Shown here: piece after piece, positions 54,475 to 64,000 of the stretch
Numbering within the stretch: position 1 is the first letter of the stretch
Layout of the letters: every line of letters begins with the position of its first letter
Assembly: GCF_013375155.1 (NCBI RefSeq)
Contig: NZ_JABXOF010000010.1
Coordinates: forward strand, 62,001 to 126,000
DNA length: 64,000 bases
DNA from: Serratia ureilytica
GTDB taxonomy: Bacteria > Pseudomonadota > Gammaproteobacteria > Enterobacterales > Enterobacteriaceae
Reading direction: 5' to 3'
Notes under the pieces: model-generated
Databases searched by the model: none
Told to the model about the DNA's origin: nothing
The model's input: the letters and a program-made list of their open reading frames with translations, nothing else
Position numbers and translations under genes: made by a program

Positions 54475-55917
54475 ATGAACGCGCAAATCAGCGAAGAGGT
54501 TCACACCCTGTGTCGGCGCTATCAGGCGCTGGCGTTGAGCGAGGACCCGACCACCCTGACGGTCGCGCTCAGCGAAGAAGCGCCGCAGGGGCTGCTGGCG
54601 GCGCTGCGTTTCGCCACCGGCAAACGCATCCATCTGGAACAATGGCCGGCGGCCAGGTTGGAGCTGGCGCTTAACCAGCGCCACGAACCGCTCTCGGCGC
54701 CGCTGGCGGCCGAAGAGGACACAACCGACATCGCCTACCCCGACGACGGCGATGCGCCGGTGGTGCAATTCATCAACCAGACGCTGCGCCTGGCCATCCA
54801 GCGCCGCGCCTCGGACATCCACTTCGAGCCTTTTCGGCAGCATTTTCGCATTCGTCTGCGCATCGACGGCGTGCTGCAAACCCTCGCCTCACCGCCGCCG
54901 CAGCTGGCCGCGCGCCTCGTCGCCCGGCTGAAGATCCTCGGCCAGTTGGATATCGCCGAGCGCCGTCAGCCTCAGGACGGGCAGCTCAGCCTGACGCTGG
55001 ACAGCGCGCGCTATGCCATGCGTATCGCCACTCTGCCGACGCTGCACGGCGAAAAGGTGGTGCTGCGCGTGCAGCAGGGCGAGCAACAAGAACTGCCGCT
55101 GGATCAGTTAGGCATGAGCCGGGCGGATCTGGCGCGCTACGCGACGGCGCTGGCCTGCCCGCAAGGGTTGATCCTGGTGACCGGCCCGACCGGCAGCGGC
55201 AAAACGGTGACGCTGTACAGCGGTCTGCGCCAGTTGAACGATGCGCAGAGCAACCTGTGCAGCGTCGAGGATCCGGTCGAGATCCCGCTGTTCGGCGTTA
55301 ATCAGACCCAGATCAACGCCAAAACCGAGCTGAGCTTCGCCCGGGTGCTGCGCGCCCTGCTGCGCCAGGATCCAGACGTCATCATGATCGGCGAGATCCG
55401 CGATGCGGAAACCGCCGAGATCGCGGTCAAGGCCGCGCAAACCGGCCACCTGGTGCTGTCGACGCTGCATACCAACTCTACCGGCGAAACCCTGACGCGG
55501 CTGATGCACATGGGGATCCCCGGCTACCTGCTCGCCGGCTGTCTGAAGCTGATCGTCGCGCAGCGGTTGGTGCGCAGACTGTGCCGCCACTGCCGCTATC
55601 CGCACAGCCAGCCGACGCATTTTCCCAGCGCGATCTGGCCGGAACCGCTCACTGTCTGGCGCGCCGATGGCTGCGAGCATTGCTTCGGCGGTTACTATGG
55701 GCGCATCGGCGTGTATGAACTGTTGGCCATTACGCCGGAAATACAGGCGGCATTGCTGGCGATATCCGCTCCCAGTCTGCTGGCGGATATCGCCCGCGAA
55801 CAGGGGCAGCTTTCGCTGCTGCAAGCGGGCCTGGCGCTGGCCGCCGAAGGCACGACCTCGCTGGAAGAACTGTACCGCGTGATCGACGTCGTCCAGCCTG
55901 GCATAGCCGCGCCATGA
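54475..55917 (+). CDS. hofB: Type IV pilus/T2SS assembly ATPase (HofB, PilB/GspE family)
   Basis: Hexameric cytoplasmic ATPase powering pilin extrusion. 480 aa. FINQTLRLAIQRRASDIHFEP is the N2 domain signature (in pieces). Walker A GPTGSGKT is at 237-244, followed by the Asp box IMIGEIRDAETAEIA and the His box LSTLHTNS. A tetracysteine zinc motif (C-x2-C ... C-x2-C: LCRHCRYP ... CEHCFGG) lies at about 395-430. The ATG at 54475 is preferred over the earlier ATG inside ppdD. It overlaps hofC by 4 bases. Confidence 0.94.
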   Translation: MNAQISEEVHTLCRRYQALALSEDPTTLTVALSEEAPQGLLAALRFATGKRIHLEQWPAARLELALNQRHEPLSAPLAAEEDTTDIAYPDDGDAPVVQFINQTLRLAIQRRASDIHFEPFRQHFRIRLRIDGVLQTLASPPPQLAARLVARLKILGQLDIAERRQPQDGQLSLTLDSARYAMRIATLPTLHGEKVVLRVQQGEQQELPLDQLGMSRADLARYATALACPQGLILVTGPTGSGKTVTLYSGLRQLNDAQSNLCSVEDPVEIPLFGVNQTQINAKTELSFARVLRALLRQDPDVIMIGEIRDAETAEIAVKAAQTGHLVLSTLHTNSTGETLTRLMHMGIPGYLLAGCLKLIVAQRLVRRLCRHCRYPHSQPTHFPSAIWPEPLTVWRADGCEHCFGGYYGRIGVYELLAITPEIQAALLAISAPSLLADIAREQGQLSLLQAGLALAAEGTTSLEELYRVIDVVQPGIAAP

Positions 55918-57113
55918 AAGCGCGCCGGCTGTTTCTTTGGCAGGCTTTCGACGCACAGGGCGCCTTACGCCGCGGCGAACTGATGAGCGAGGAAAAACGG
56001 CAGGTGAGCCGGTTGCTGATCGAACAAGGCCTGCAACCGTACCGAATCGGGCACGGCAAACGCGTTACGCCCGGCCAATGGCGTGGAGAACCGTTAATCC
56101 ACTTCACCCGCCAGCTCGCCACTCTGCTGCAGGCGGGGTTGCCGCTGGTCAATGCGCTGCAGTTGCTGGCAGCAGAGCATCCTTCGGCAGCCTGGCGCTG
56201 CCTGTTGCGCCAGCTGGCCGACCAGGTGCGCGAAGGGCAACCGCTTTCCGAAACCCTCGCCGAACAACCGGGGATTTTTCCCCTGATCTATCGCCAGCTG
56301 ATCGCCATCGGTGAACTGACCGGCAACCTCGATCGCTGCTGCCTGCAGCTGGCGCAACAACAGGAGGCCCAGTTGCTGCTGCGCCGCAAGGTGACCAAAG
56401 CGCTGCGTTATCCCCTCTTCATCTGCGCGGTGGCGCTGATGGTCAGCGTGTTGATGCTGGTGATGGTGCTGCCGGAATTCGCCAAGGTTTATCAATCGTT
56501 CGATGCGCCGCTGCCCTGGTTTACCCAAGGGTTGCTGGCATTGTCTGCGCAGTTGATCGCCACCGGCCCCTATCTGGCGCTGCTGCTGGGCGCGTCGCTG
56601 TTCGGCTATGGCCGCTGGCTGCACCCGCGCCCGCCGTGGCGCAGACGTGAACAGGCTCTCTTGCTGCGCCTGCCGCTGATCGCCCGGCTGGTGAGCGGCG
56701 GCGCGCTGAGCCAAACATTTCGCATCCTGACCATGACCCAACGCGCCGGGCTGACGCTGGTGGAAGGGTTGAACGCGGCGGCGTTGGCGGCTGACCATCT
56801 GCTGTACAAACAGGCGCTGGAGCAGGTGCAACGGCAGATCGCCGAAGGCGAAGCCTTTCATCATGCCCTGGGCCTGCAACCGCTGTTTCCGCCGCTGTGC
56901 CGGCAGCTGGTGCGGGTGGGCGAAGAGTCCGGTTCACTGGACGCCTTGCTGGATAAATTGGCGCAGTGGTATGAACGGCAGACGCACGAGCTGGCCGATA
57001 CGCTGGCGCAAACGCTGGAGCCGCTGCTGATGCTGGTAGTAGGTGGGATTGTCGGCGCTTTGGTGATCGCCATGTATCTGCCTATCTTTCAACTGGGCAG
57101 CGTGTTGGGATAA
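55914..57113 (+). CDS. hofC: Type IV pilus/T2SS inner-membrane platform protein (HofC, PilC/GspF family)
   Basis: Membrane platform around which the pilin polymerises. 399 aa. Two T2SSF domains are visible. The first has FTRQLATLLQAGLPLVNALQLLA with VTKALRYPLFI, and the second SQTFRILTMTQRAGLTLVEGLNAAA. Membrane helices are at about 170-190, 215-235 and a C-terminal PLLMLVVGGIVGALVIAMYLPIF. The ATGA overlap with hofB shows coupling. The remaining pilus genes (secretin, prepilin peptidase) are not nearby, as in E. coli. Confidence 0.94.
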   Translation: MKARRLFLWQAFDAQGALRRGELMSEEKRQVSRLLIEQGLQPYRIGHGKRVTPGQWRGEPLIHFTRQLATLLQAGLPLVNALQLLAAEHPSAAWRCLLRQLADQVREGQPLSETLAEQPGIFPLIYRQLIAIGELTGNLDRCCLQLAQQQEAQLLLRRKVTKALRYPLFICAVALMVSVLMLVMVLPEFAKVYQSFDAPLPWFTQGLLALSAQLIATGPYLALLLGASLFGYGRWLHPRPPWRRREQALLLRLPLIARLVSGGALSQTFRILTMTQRAGLTLVEGLNAAALAADHLLYKQALEQVQRQIAEGEAFHHALGLQPLFPPLCRQLVRVGEESGSLDALLDKLAQWYERQTHELADTLAQTLEPLLMLVVGGIVGALVIAMYLPIFQLGSVLG

Positions 57114-57167
57114 GGGTAAAAGGATAGCGGGCGCCGCGGTGCGCTGCGCCCGAATGCAAGGTGCGGC

Positions 57168-58211
57168 TTATTTGCTGCCGAAGACGCGGTTTTCCTGCTC
57201 CGCCACGCGGATAAAGGTGGTGCGCTTGGTCAGCTCTTTCAAACGCTCGGCGCCGACGTAGGTGCAGGCGGAACGCAGGCCGCCGAGGATATCACGCACG
57301 GTGAACTCCACCTCGCCTCGCAGCGGCAGCTTGACGGTTTTGCCTTCGGCCGCGCGATACTCCGCCACGCCGCCGACGTGGCGCTTCATCGCTGACTCGG
57401 AGCTCATGCCGTAGAACAGCATGAATTTCTCGCCGTTCTCTTCCACCACGGTGCCTTCGCACTCGTCGTGGCCGGCCAGCATACCGCCCAGCATCACGAA
57501 GTCCGCGCCGCCGCCGAAGGCTTTGGCGACATCGCCCGGCACCGAGCAGCCGCCGTCGCTGACGATTTGGCCGCCCAGCCCGTGGGCCGCATCGGCGCAT
57601 TCGATCACTGCCGACAGCTGCGGATAGCCCACGCCGGTCTTCACGCGGGTGGTGCATACCGATCCCGGCCCGATGCCGACTTTAACGATGTCGGCGCCGG
57701 AGAGGATAAGCTCCTCCACCATCTCGCCGGTCACTACGTTGCCGGCGCAGATGACGTGATTCGGGCAGGCTTCGCGCGCTTTCTGCAGGAAGGCGACGAA
57801 GTGTTCAGAGTAGCCGTTGGCCACGTCGATACAGATGAATTTCAGCGCCGGAGACAGGGCCAGGATCTGCTGCATTTTGGCGAAGTCGGCTTCTGAGGTG
57901 CCGGTGGACACCATCACGTGGCGCAGCACCGATTCCGGCATGCGCTGCACGAAGTCAGCCCATTGCTCGACGCTGTAATGTTTGTGTACGGCGGTGAGAA
58001 CGTCGAAAGAAGCCAGGGCCTCAGCCATGCGGAAGGTGCCCACCGTGTCCATGTTGGCGGCGATAATCGGCACGCCGGACCAGCTGCAACCTGAATGCTT
58101 GAAGGTAAACTGACGTTCCAGTTCAACCTCGGAACGGCTTTTCAACGTGGAACGCTTAGGGCGGATCAACACGTCTTTAAAGCCTAACTTCAAATCTTCT
58201 TCAATACGCAT
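57168..58211 (-). CDS. guaC: GMP reductase
   Basis: NADPH-dependent deamination of GMP to IMP, part of purine salvage. 347 aa. The catalytic Cys186 lies in [17 protein letters not shown], the IMP dehydrogenase/GMP reductase signature. [25 protein letters not shown] (in pieces) binds phosphate. [21 protein letters not shown] matches E. coli. It lies on the opposite strand to hofC, with a GC hairpin (57128-57152) between them. Confidence 0.98.
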   Translation of the reverse strand: MRIEEDLKLGFKDVLIRPKRSTLKSRSEVELERQFTFKHSGCSWSGVPIIAANMDTVGTFRMAEALASFDVLTAVHKHYSVEQWADFVQRMPESVLRHVMVSTGTSEADFAKMQQILALSPALKFICIDVANGYSEHFVAFLQKAREACPNHVICAGNVVTGEMVEELILSGADIVKVGIGPGSVCTTRVKTGVGYPQLSAVIECADAAHGLGGQIVSDGGCSVPGDVAKAFGGGADFVMLGGMLAGHDECEGTVVEENGEKFMLFYGMSSESAMKRHVGGVAEYRAAEGKTVKLPLRGEVEFTVRDILGGLRSACTYVGAERLKELTKRTTFIRVAEQENRVFGSK

Positions 58212-58573
58212 GACTTATGATTTCCTGGTTAATGGCGACGGATCGCAAGGAGGATATTCGAACCTCTGCCCGACCGCTTTCCCGTGGCGCGGAAAGATGA
58301 CGGCGAGATTAATGCCAGTTCCAGTGACGTTATAATACGCGCTAATAATCGCCGAACAAGACTGCGAATTCGCCTTTATTTACGCTACAATCCGACAAAT
58401 TTACCTGCATAATCGCAGTGTGATTGCCCGCTCATTTCTGCCGTGCCGCTGCGCTTTTTCTCGCCGTCCAAACGGGGCCGAGGCGCAAGCGCCGCCTGCC
58501 GACTTGCACTTCTGCGCGATCGCTTTATGATTCGTCTATTATTTTTTTATGAACATCGGATGCACCTAACACC
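58212..58573. other. Divergent intergenic region guaC / coaE
   Basis: 362 bases without a gene. It holds the guaC promoter (minus strand) and that of coaE-zapD-yacG (plus strand). AT-rich patches at 58300-58410 and 58525-58560 are likely promoter areas; ATTATTTTTTTATG near 58538 precedes coaE. No clear operator seen. Confidence 0.5.
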
Positions 58574-59188
58574 ATGGCCTACATTGTTGCGTTGACCGGG
58601 GGCATAGGCAGCGGCAAAACGACCGTTGCGAACGCCTTTGCGCGCCACGGCGCAGCCATTGTCGATGCCGACGTGATCGCCCGTCAGGTCGTTGAGCCGG
58701 GCACCCCTGCTCTGGCCGCGATCGCCGAGCGATTTGGTAATGAAATGTTGCTGCCGGACGGCGCGCTCAACCGCGCTGCGCTGCGTCAGCGCATCTTCAG
58801 CCGCCCCGATGATAAAACCTGGCTGAACCAACTGCTGCATCCGCTGATACACCGCGAGACCCAACGCCAACTGGCGCAGGCGGCCAGCCCGTACGCGCTG
58901 TGGGTCGTGCCGCTGCTGGTGGAAAACGGCCTGCAGGATCGCGCCGACCGGGTGCTGGTGATCGACGTCGACACCGAAACCCAGTTGGCTCGCACCATCG
59001 CGCGCGACGGCATCAGCCGCGAGCAAGCGCAGAGCATTCTCGCCGCCCAGGCCACGCGCCAGCAGCGCCTCGCCGTGGCGGATGACATTATTGACAACAG
59101 CGGCGCCGCTCAGGGGATAGAGCCACGGGTCGCCGCACTGCATCGTCGCTACCTTGAACTGGCGGCAACAGCGCCCCAACAGGATTAA
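58574..59188 (+). CDS. coaE: Dephospho-CoA kinase
   Basis: Last step of coenzyme A synthesis, phosphorylating the 3'-OH of dephospho-CoA. 204 aa. Walker [17 protein letters not shown] at about 7-22, [17 protein letters not shown] as the CoA-binding loop, and [20 protein letters not shown] following. It starts the coaE-zapD-yacG operon, 5 bases before zapD. Confidence 0.97.
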   Translation: MAYIVALTGGIGSGKTTVANAFARHGAAIVDADVIARQVVEPGTPALAAIAERFGNEMLLPDGALNRAALRQRIFSRPDDKTWLNQLLHPLIHRETQRQLAQAASPYALWVVPLLVENGLQDRADRVLVIDVDTETQLARTIARDGISREQAQSILAAQATRQQRLAVADDIIDNSGAAQGIEPRVAALHRRYLELAATAPQQD

Positions 59189-59193
59189 ACTGC

Positions 59194-59946
59194 ATGAGTG
59201 ATGTTTCCCCAACCGTTCTCTTTGAACACCCGCTGAACGAAAAAATGCGTACCTGGCTGCGCATCGAGTTTTTACTGCAACAGCTGCACGGCCAGCGCGC
59301 CCTGAGCGAAACCGCCATCGCCCTTACCTTTTTCCGCACCGTCTCCGATTTGCTGGACGTACTCGAGCGCGGCGAGGTACGCACCGAACTGCTCAAAGAG
59401 CTGGAGCGTCAGCAGCAAAAACTGTTGGCCTGGGCCGATGTGCCGGGCGTGGATATGGCGCTGATCGAGCAGTTGCGCGGCCAGTTGAAATCGCGTTCAT
59501 CGGCGCTGATGGCGGCACCGCGCCTCGGTCAGGCACTGCGTGAAGACCGGCTGATCGGCCTGGTGCGCCAGCGTCTGAACATTCCCGGCGGCTGCTGCAG
59601 CTTCGATTTGCCGACCCTGCACATGTGGATGCATGCGCCGCAGCAGGATCGCGATGCCGACGTCGCCGCTTGGCTGCAGTCGCTGGATCCGCTGAACCAG
59701 GCGCTGATCATGGTGCTGGATCTGATCCGTCAGTCGGGGCCGTTCCGCAATCAAATCAGTCTGAACGGCTTTTTCCAGGACAACGCCGAAGGGGCGGACC
59801 TGCTGCGCCTGCGCCTTCATCTGGCGCCGCAGCTTTATCCGCAAATTTCCGGCCACAAGACGCGTTATGCCATTCGTTTCCTGCCTTTGGACAGCGAACA
59901 TGGCATGGTGCCTGAACGCCTGACGTTCGAACTGGCCTGTTGTTGA
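59194..59946 (+). CDS. zapD: Cell division protein ZapD
   Basis: Cytoplasmic FtsZ-binding protein that bundles FtsZ protofilaments at the Z-ring. 250 aa. [24 protein letters not shown] is the family N-terminus (in two halves). [15 protein letters not shown] and [11 protein letters not shown] are conserved. The operon with coaE and yacG is standard for gammaproteobacteria. Confidence 0.97.
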   Translation: MSDVSPTVLFEHPLNEKMRTWLRIEFLLQQLHGQRALSETAIALTFFRTVSDLLDVLERGEVRTELLKELERQQQKLLAWADVPGVDMALIEQLRGQLKSRSSALMAAPRLGQALREDRLIGLVRQRLNIPGGCCSFDLPTLHMWMHAPQQDRDADVAAWLQSLDPLNQALIMVLDLIRQSGPFRNQISLNGFFQDNAEGADLLRLRLHLAPQLYPQISGHKTRYAIRFLPLDSEHGMVPERLTFELACC

Positions 59947-59997
59947 ACTCATGAAAGCAAGCCTTCTCAGCACCGCCAGAAGGCGTAAGGAACCGTT

Positions 59998-60189
59998 ATG
60001 ACGACCGTAGTGAAATGCCCAACCTGTGGCACCGGCGTGGTTTGGGGCGAAGTCAGCCCGTTCCGGCCGTTTTGCAGCAAGCGCTGCCAGCTGATCGATC
60101 TTGGCGAGTGGGCCGATGAAGAGAAGCGCATTCCGAGCAACAGCGATCTGTCGGAAAGTGAGGACTGGAGCGAACTCGACGACCGCTAA
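59998..60189 (+). CDS. yacG: DNA gyrase inhibitor YacG (zinc finger)
   Basis: Small protein of 63 aa reported to bind GyrB and inhibit gyrase. It has one zinc site: Cys7 and Cys10 (VKCPTCG), then Cys26 and Cys30 (FCSKRC). The tail is acidic ([14 protein letters not shown]). It ends the coaE-zapD operon; a hairpin GGCCTGGC/GCCAGGCC (60202-60221) follows, between yacG and convergent mutT. Confidence 0.95.
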   Translation: MTTVVKCPTCGTGVVWGEVSPFRPFCSKRCQLIDLGEWADEEKRIPSNSDLSESEDWSELDDR

Positions 60190-60228
60190 TCGCCGATTGA
60201 AGGCCTGGCGCACGCCAGGCCGATAGTG

Positions 60229-60633
60229 TTATTGCGCGGCACCAGCCTGCGCCACCAGCAGTTGGATAATGCCGGCGTTGGCTTCCGGGAACTCGTCTTC
60301 ACGCAGCTCCGCCTGTTTTACCCAGCGCATCGGCTGCCCCTCACGGCCAAACGGCTCGCCCGTCCAATGCTCCACCAGATAAAAATTCAGCGTCACGATG
60401 CGATCGCTGAAGCGATGTTCCACCACCTCCAGCAGTTCGGCCCGATCGGCTTCGATACCGGTCTCTTCACGCAGCTCACGGCTCAGCGCCTGTTCCGGCG
60501 TCTCACCCGGTTCGATCTTGCCGCCGGGAAACTCCCAAAATCCGGCCATGTGCGCGTCAGCGGCGCGGCGCGTAATAAAGATCTCCCGTTGAGCATTGCG
60601 GATGATGCCCACGGCGATATTCAGATGTTTCAT
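60229..60633 (-). CDS. mutT: 8-oxo-dGTP diphosphatase MutT
   Basis: Removes oxidised dGTP from the nucleotide pool to prevent A:T to C:G transversions. 134 aa. The Nudix box is complete: GGKIEPGETPEQALSREL followed by REETGIEA. The N-terminus MKHLNIAVGIIRN matches E. coli. It lies downstream of secA in the same direction, but a terminator-like hairpin separates them. Convergent with yacG. Confidence 0.97.
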   Translation of the reverse strand: MKHLNIAVGIIRNAQREIFITRRAADAHMAGFWEFPGGKIEPGETPEQALSRELREETGIEADRAELLEVVEHRFSDRIVTLNFYLVEHWTGEPFGREGQPMRWVKQAELREDEFPEANAGIIQLLVAQAGAAQ

Positions 60634-60654
60634 CTCACCCTCCTGATGGGTGCC

Positions 60655-60684
60655 AAAAAACAGGGGCTCAGCAAGCTGAACCCC
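60655..60684 (-). terminator. Terminator between secA and mutT
   Basis: On the minus strand, arms GGGGTTCAGC (60684-60675) and GCTGAGCCCC (60672-60663), one wobble pair, are followed by TGTTTTTT (60662-60655). It should end most secA transcripts before mutT. Confidence 0.75.
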
Positions 60685-60713
60685 CGGGTATTATCGGTCA
60701 ACCGCGGCCGGCA

Positions 60714-63422
60714 TTACTGCAGGCGGCCGTGGCACTGCTTGTATTTCTTGCCGGAACCGCATGGGCAAGGATCGTTGCGGCCCACTTTGCGCTCGGCGGT
60801 CGCCGGCGCGTTCGGATCTTCGGTCACCAGCGCGTTCTCGTCGTGGTGGCTCAGCTGTTGCTGCTGCGCCAGACGCTCGGCCTCTTCACGGCGCTGCTGT
60901 TCCAGCGCTTCCACCTCTTCCGGCATCCGCACCTGTACCTTGCTCAGCACACTGATCACTTCATATTTCAGCGATTCCAGCATGGTGGCGAACATGTTGA
61001 AAGATTCGCGCTTGTACTCCTGCTTCGGATCCTTCTGCGCATAGCCGCGCAGGTGGATGCCCTGACGCAGGTAGTCCATCGCCGCCAGGTGCTCTTTCCA
61101 CAGGGAATCCAGCGTCTGCAGCATCACGCCCTTCTCGAAGTTGCGCATCATTTCGCTGCCGACCACTTCTTCCTTACGCAGGTACTGCTCTTTGGCGTTC
61201 TCCAGAATACGTTCGCGCAGCGTCTCTTCGTGCAGCTCCGGCTCTTTGTCCAGCCACTGGGCGATCGGCATCTCCAGATCGAAGTCGTTCTTCAGGCGCT
61301 CTTCCAGCCCCTGAATATCCCACTCTTCTTCCAGCGACTGCGGCGTGATGTAGTTGTCGATGGTGCTCTTGAACACGTCCTCGCGGATGCTGGCGATGGT
61401 TTCGCTCACGTCGGACACGTCCAGCAATTCGTTACGCTGGCTGTAGATGGCGCGGCGCTGATCGTTGGCGACGTCGTCGTATTCCAGCAGTTGCTTACGG
61501 ATATCGAAGTTGCGGCTTTCCACTTTGCGCTGCGCGTTGGCGATCGCCTTGGTCACCCACGGGTGCTCAATCGCTTCGCCTTCTTTCATGCCCAGTTTAC
61601 GCATCATGCCGGACACGCGATCCGAGGCGAAGATACGCATCAGGGCATCTTCCATCGACAGGTAGAAGCGGGATGAACCGGCGTCGCCCTGACGACCGGA
61701 ACGGCCGCGCAGCTGGTTATCGATACGGCGCGATTCATGGCGCTCGGTGCCGATGATATGCAGGCCGCCCGCCGCCAGCACCGCGTCGTGGCGCTCTTTC
61801 CAGGCGGCTTTGATAGCTTCGATCTGCTCTTCGGTCGGTTCTTCCAGCAGCGCCACTTCGGCCTGCCAGCTGCCGCCCAGCACGATATCGGTACCACGGC
61901 CCGCCATGTTGGTGGCGATGGTCACCGCACCGCTCTGGCCGGCCTGGGCGACGATGTCCGCTTCCATGGCGTGGAATTTGGCGTTCAACACCTTGTGGTC
62001 GATGCCCGCTTTGGTCAGCTCTCGGGACACCACTTCGGATTTCTCGATTGAGATGGTCCCCACCAGCACCGGCTGGCCTTTGGCGGTACGCTCGCGGATG
62101 TCTTCAATGATGGCGCCGATCTTCTCTTTCTCGGTCATGTACACCAGATCCGGCATATCCTTACGGATCATCGGACGGTTGGTTGGCACCACGATCGTGT
62201 CCAGCTTGTAGATCGAGCTGAATTCGAAGGCTTCGGTATCGGCGGTACCGGTCATCCCGGCCAGCTTCTCATACAGACGGAAGTAGTTCTGGAAGGTGAT
62301 AGAAGCCAGCGTCTGGTTCTCGTTCTGGATCTCCACGCCTTCTTTGGCTTCCACCGCCTGGTGCAGACCGTCGGACCAGCGGCGGCCCTGCATGGTACGG
62401 CCGGTGTGCTCATCGACGATGATCACTTCGCCGTCTTTCACGATGTAGTCCACGTCGCGGGTGAACAGCACGTGAGCGCGCAGCGCGGCGGTAACGTGGT
62501 GCATCAGCATGATGTTGGTCGGCGAGTATAGCGATTCGCCTTCATCCATGATGCCGGCTTCCACCAGCATCTCTTCAATCAGGATCAGGCCGCGTTCGGT
62601 CAGGTGTACCTGACGCGCCTTCTCGTCCACCGAGAAGTGCCCTTCACCTTTGAAGGTGTCGGAGTCTTCTTTTTCCTGGCGGATCAGTTTAGGGATCAGC
62701 TTGTTGACCTTGATGTACATCTCGGAGCTGTCTTCTGCCGGGCCGGAGATGATCAGCGGCGTACGCGCTTCATCGATCAGGATGGAGTCCACCTCATCCA
62801 CCAGCGCATAGTGCAGTTTGCGCTGCACGCGCTCTTCCGGGCTGAACGCCATGTTGTCGCGCAGGTAGTCGAAGCCGTACTCATTGTTGGTGCCGTAGGT
62901 GATGTCGGCGGCGTAAGCTTCGCGCTTGGCCGGCGCCGGCATGCCCGGCAGGTTGATGCCGATGCTAAGACCGAGGAACTCGAACAGCGGACGGTTGTTT
63001 TCGGCGTCGCGCTGCGCCAGATAGTCGTTGACGGTCACGACGTGCACGCCGCGGCCGCTCAGGGCGTTCAGATAAGCCGGCAGCGTCGCGGTCAGGGTTT
63101 TACCTTCACCGGTGCGCATCTCGGCGATGCAGCGGTCGTTCAGTACCATGCCGCCCAGCAGCTGCACGTCGAAGTGACGCATGCCGAACACGCGCTTGCT
63201 CGCCTCACGCACCACGGCGAAGGCTTCCGGGATCAGGCTTTCCAGCGATTCGCCCTTCTCCAGGCGCGCGCGGAATTCGTTGGTTTTCGCTTTCAACTCG
63301 TCATCGGACAGCTTTTCCATGTCCGGTTCCATGCGGTTGATTTGCTCAACCACTTTGCGCATGCGGCGCAGGGTACGATCGTTACGGCTGCCAAAAACTT
63401 TGGTTAATAATTTCACTAACAT
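60714..63422 (-). CDS. secA: Preprotein translocase ATPase SecA
   Basis: Motor that drives unfolded precursors through SecYEG. 902 aa. Walker A is MRTGEGKT (about 102-109), Walker [17 protein letters not shown], and [16 protein letters not shown] is a second helicase motif. The C-terminal zinc site C-x-C-x8-C-H ([13 protein letters not shown]), which binds SecB and phospholipid, is intact. An ATG 7 codons upstream (63443) is in frame, but [19 protein letters not shown] is the family start. Translation is expected to be coupled to SecM stalling 82 bases upstream. Confidence 0.98.
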   Translation of the reverse strand: MLVKLLTKVFGSRNDRTLRRMRKVVEQINRMEPDMEKLSDDELKAKTNEFRARLEKGESLESLIPEAFAVVREASKRVFGMRHFDVQLLGGMVLNDRCIAEMRTGEGKTLTATLPAYLNALSGRGVHVVTVNDYLAQRDAENNRPLFEFLGLSIGINLPGMPAPAKREAYAADITYGTNNEYGFDYLRDNMAFSPEERVQRKLHYALVDEVDSILIDEARTPLIISGPAEDSSEMYIKVNKLIPKLIRQEKEDSDTFKGEGHFSVDEKARQVHLTERGLILIEEMLVEAGIMDEGESLYSPTNIMLMHHVTAALRAHVLFTRDVDYIVKDGEVIIVDEHTGRTMQGRRWSDGLHQAVEAKEGVEIQNENQTLASITFQNYFRLYEKLAGMTGTADTEAFEFSSIYKLDTIVVPTNRPMIRKDMPDLVYMTEKEKIGAIIEDIRERTAKGQPVLVGTISIEKSEVVSRELTKAGIDHKVLNAKFHAMEADIVAQAGQSGAVTIATNMAGRGTDIVLGGSWQAEVALLEEPTEEQIEAIKAAWKERHDAVLAAGGLHIIGTERHESRRIDNQLRGRSGRQGDAGSSRFYLSMEDALMRIFASDRVSGMMRKLGMKEGEAIEHPWVTKAIANAQRKVESRNFDIRKQLLEYDDVANDQRRAIYSQRNELLDVSDVSETIASIREDVFKSTIDNYITPQSLEEEWDIQGLEERLKNDFDLEMPIAQWLDKEPELHEETLRERILENAKEQYLRKEEVVGSEMMRNFEKGVMLQTLDSLWKEHLAAMDYLRQGIHLRGYAQKDPKQEYKRESFNMFATMLESLKYEVISVLSKVQVRMPEEVEALEQQRREEAERLAQQQQLSHHDENALVTEDPNAPATAERKVGRNDPCPCGSGKKYKQCHGRLQ

Positions 63423-63490
63423 GATGTTTGATATCTCTGTCATGACCGCCGAGCGCGGCAGTCAACTTGCTATTATTTATGGTTTTTGTG

Positions 63491-63501
63491 CCCAAAGGGC
63501 G
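63491..63501 (-). promoter_or_regulatory. Small hairpin in the secM-secA gap
   Basis: GCCC/GGGC arms with a 3-base loop, just downstream of the secM stop on the minus strand. In E. coli a stem-loop in this gap hides the secA ribosome-binding site and opens when SecM stalls. The hairpin seen here is short, so the functional fold probably uses more of the gap. Confidence 0.35.
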
Positions 63502-63504
63502 AGA

Positions 63505-64000
63505 TCAGACGAGGGCGACGGGCCCGGCGCGAATGCCCTGCACCTGCGCCACCCACAGGCCGGTCTGGTGCCGCGCCAGCGTTGGCAGCACCTCAAGGTG
63601 GGTGTGGCGAATGATGGTCGGCGGCTTCGGCTCGTGCGTCAGCAGCGCGTTGAGAGTAGAAAGCAGCGCCAGTTGCGCTACCTGCAAAGGGGGTTCCGCT
63701 TCGGCTTCGCTCTCCTGCACACGCGCATAAACCGCCTGCGGCGCCAGCGCGAAAGAGAGGTGACGAATGACGGTGCGCAGCGCATGTTGCTGCCAATAAT
63801 CTACGCTGAAGGTAGGACGGCGATGCGCGTCCTGCAGCAGGGCCAGGCTGTTGAAGGTGCCGTTGGCCGAATTTTGCCGGTTAAGGCTGGACGATGTGCT
63901 CGGCAATGCGGCCTGATCGGGTGCGCCGGACAAATTGGAAGGCGCGCCAAGCGTGGCCGCAACCATCCCTAACAGGAGATGGGGCCAGAAATAACGTCTG
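63505..64000 (-). CDS. secM: Secretion monitor SecM (partial, 5' end beyond the window)
   Basis: Stalls its own ribosome to expose the secA start site when secretion is slow. The frame is open through base 64000; the residues encoded there, [15 protein letters not shown], match the E. coli SecM signal region, so the true start is outside the window and the ATG at 63966 is internal. The mature part includes [24 protein letters not shown], very similar to E. coli. The arrest segment near the C-terminus is [17 protein letters not shown]. It keeps Trp and QGIRAGP but has His where E. coli has Phe150 and Val for Ile156. lpxC would be expected farther upstream. Confidence 0.93.
   Translation of the reverse strand, partial: RRYFWPHLLLGMVAATLGAPSNLSGAPDQAALPSTSSSLNRQNSANGTFNSLALLQDAHRRPTFSVDYWQQHALRTVIRHLSFALAPQAVYARVQESEAEAEPPLQVAQLALLSTLNALLTHEPKPPTIIRHTHLEVLPTLARHQTGLWVAQVQGIRAGPVALV

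Noticed and set aside
54032-57113. Complete type IV pilus or type II secretion system
   Set aside because: Only a pilin, an ATPase and a platform protein are present; the secretin, alignment proteins and prepilin peptidase are absent from the window. This is the ordinary ppdD-hofBC remnant set of enterics.

Overview
The window is about 64 kb of ordinary, GC-rich (roughly 60%) enterobacterial chromosome. Protein sequences and gene order match Serratia (S. marcescens-like) best: nearly every gene is a close relative of an E. coli K-12 gene and several blocks keep E. coli order, while some arrangements differ (cysG joined to cysDNC; a hut locus and a methionine gamma-lyase cassette between queDE and eno-pyrG). 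There are no rRNAs, tRNAs, insertion sequences, prophages or CRISPR arrays.

Layout. 1-6.5 kb: the end of mutS, then on the minus strand the ftsB-ispD-ispF-truD-surE-pcm-nlpD-rpoS series, tightly packed and partly overlapping. 6.9-9.2 kb: a three-gene polar/basic amino-acid ABC importer on the plus strand, set between ftsB and ygbE. 9.25-19.8 kb: sulfate assimilation, as cysG-cysD-cysN-cysC (siroheme, ATP sulfurylase, APS kinase) and cysJ-cysI-cysH (sulfite and PAPS reductases), separated by iap. The iap-cysH junction, where E. coli carries its type I-E CRISPR-Cas locus, is empty here. 20.2-21.8 kb: queD and queE (7-deazaguanine synthesis) flanking a GNAT acetyltransferase.

22-31.5 kb is the most distinctive part. 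A major-facilitator transporter and the hutU-hutH-permease operon both carry HutC-like operators and ATA-N9-TAT (NAC-like) sites, which suggests one histidine/urocanate regulon. Facing it is a minus-strand cassette of a sulfide:quinone-oxidoreductase-like flavoprotein, a DUF1641 protein and methionine gamma-lyase, which looks like a sulfur-amino-acid catabolism and volatile-sulfur handling unit. Its flavoprotein seems to lack one of the usual catalytic cysteines. An AT-rich stretch lies upstream of it.

31.7-43.9 kb: eno, pyrG, mazG, relA, rlmD on the minus strand, then barA (+) and degP (-, behind a clear sigma-E promoter). 44-52.9 kb: dgt, mtnN-btuF-yadS, erpA, clcA, hemL, ampE-ampD. 52.9-57.1 kb: nadC and the ppdD-hofB-hofC type IV pilus-like genes. 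57.2-64 kb: guaC, coaE-zapD-yacG, mutT, secA and secM, the last cut by the window edge. SecM keeps the QGIRAGP arrest core but differs at a position known to matter in E. coli.

Most of the window is well understood. No wholly new system is evident. The observations best worth testing are the flavoprotein/DUF1641/methionine gamma-lyase cassette, the HutC/NAC-linked transporter, and the variant SecM arrest peptide.
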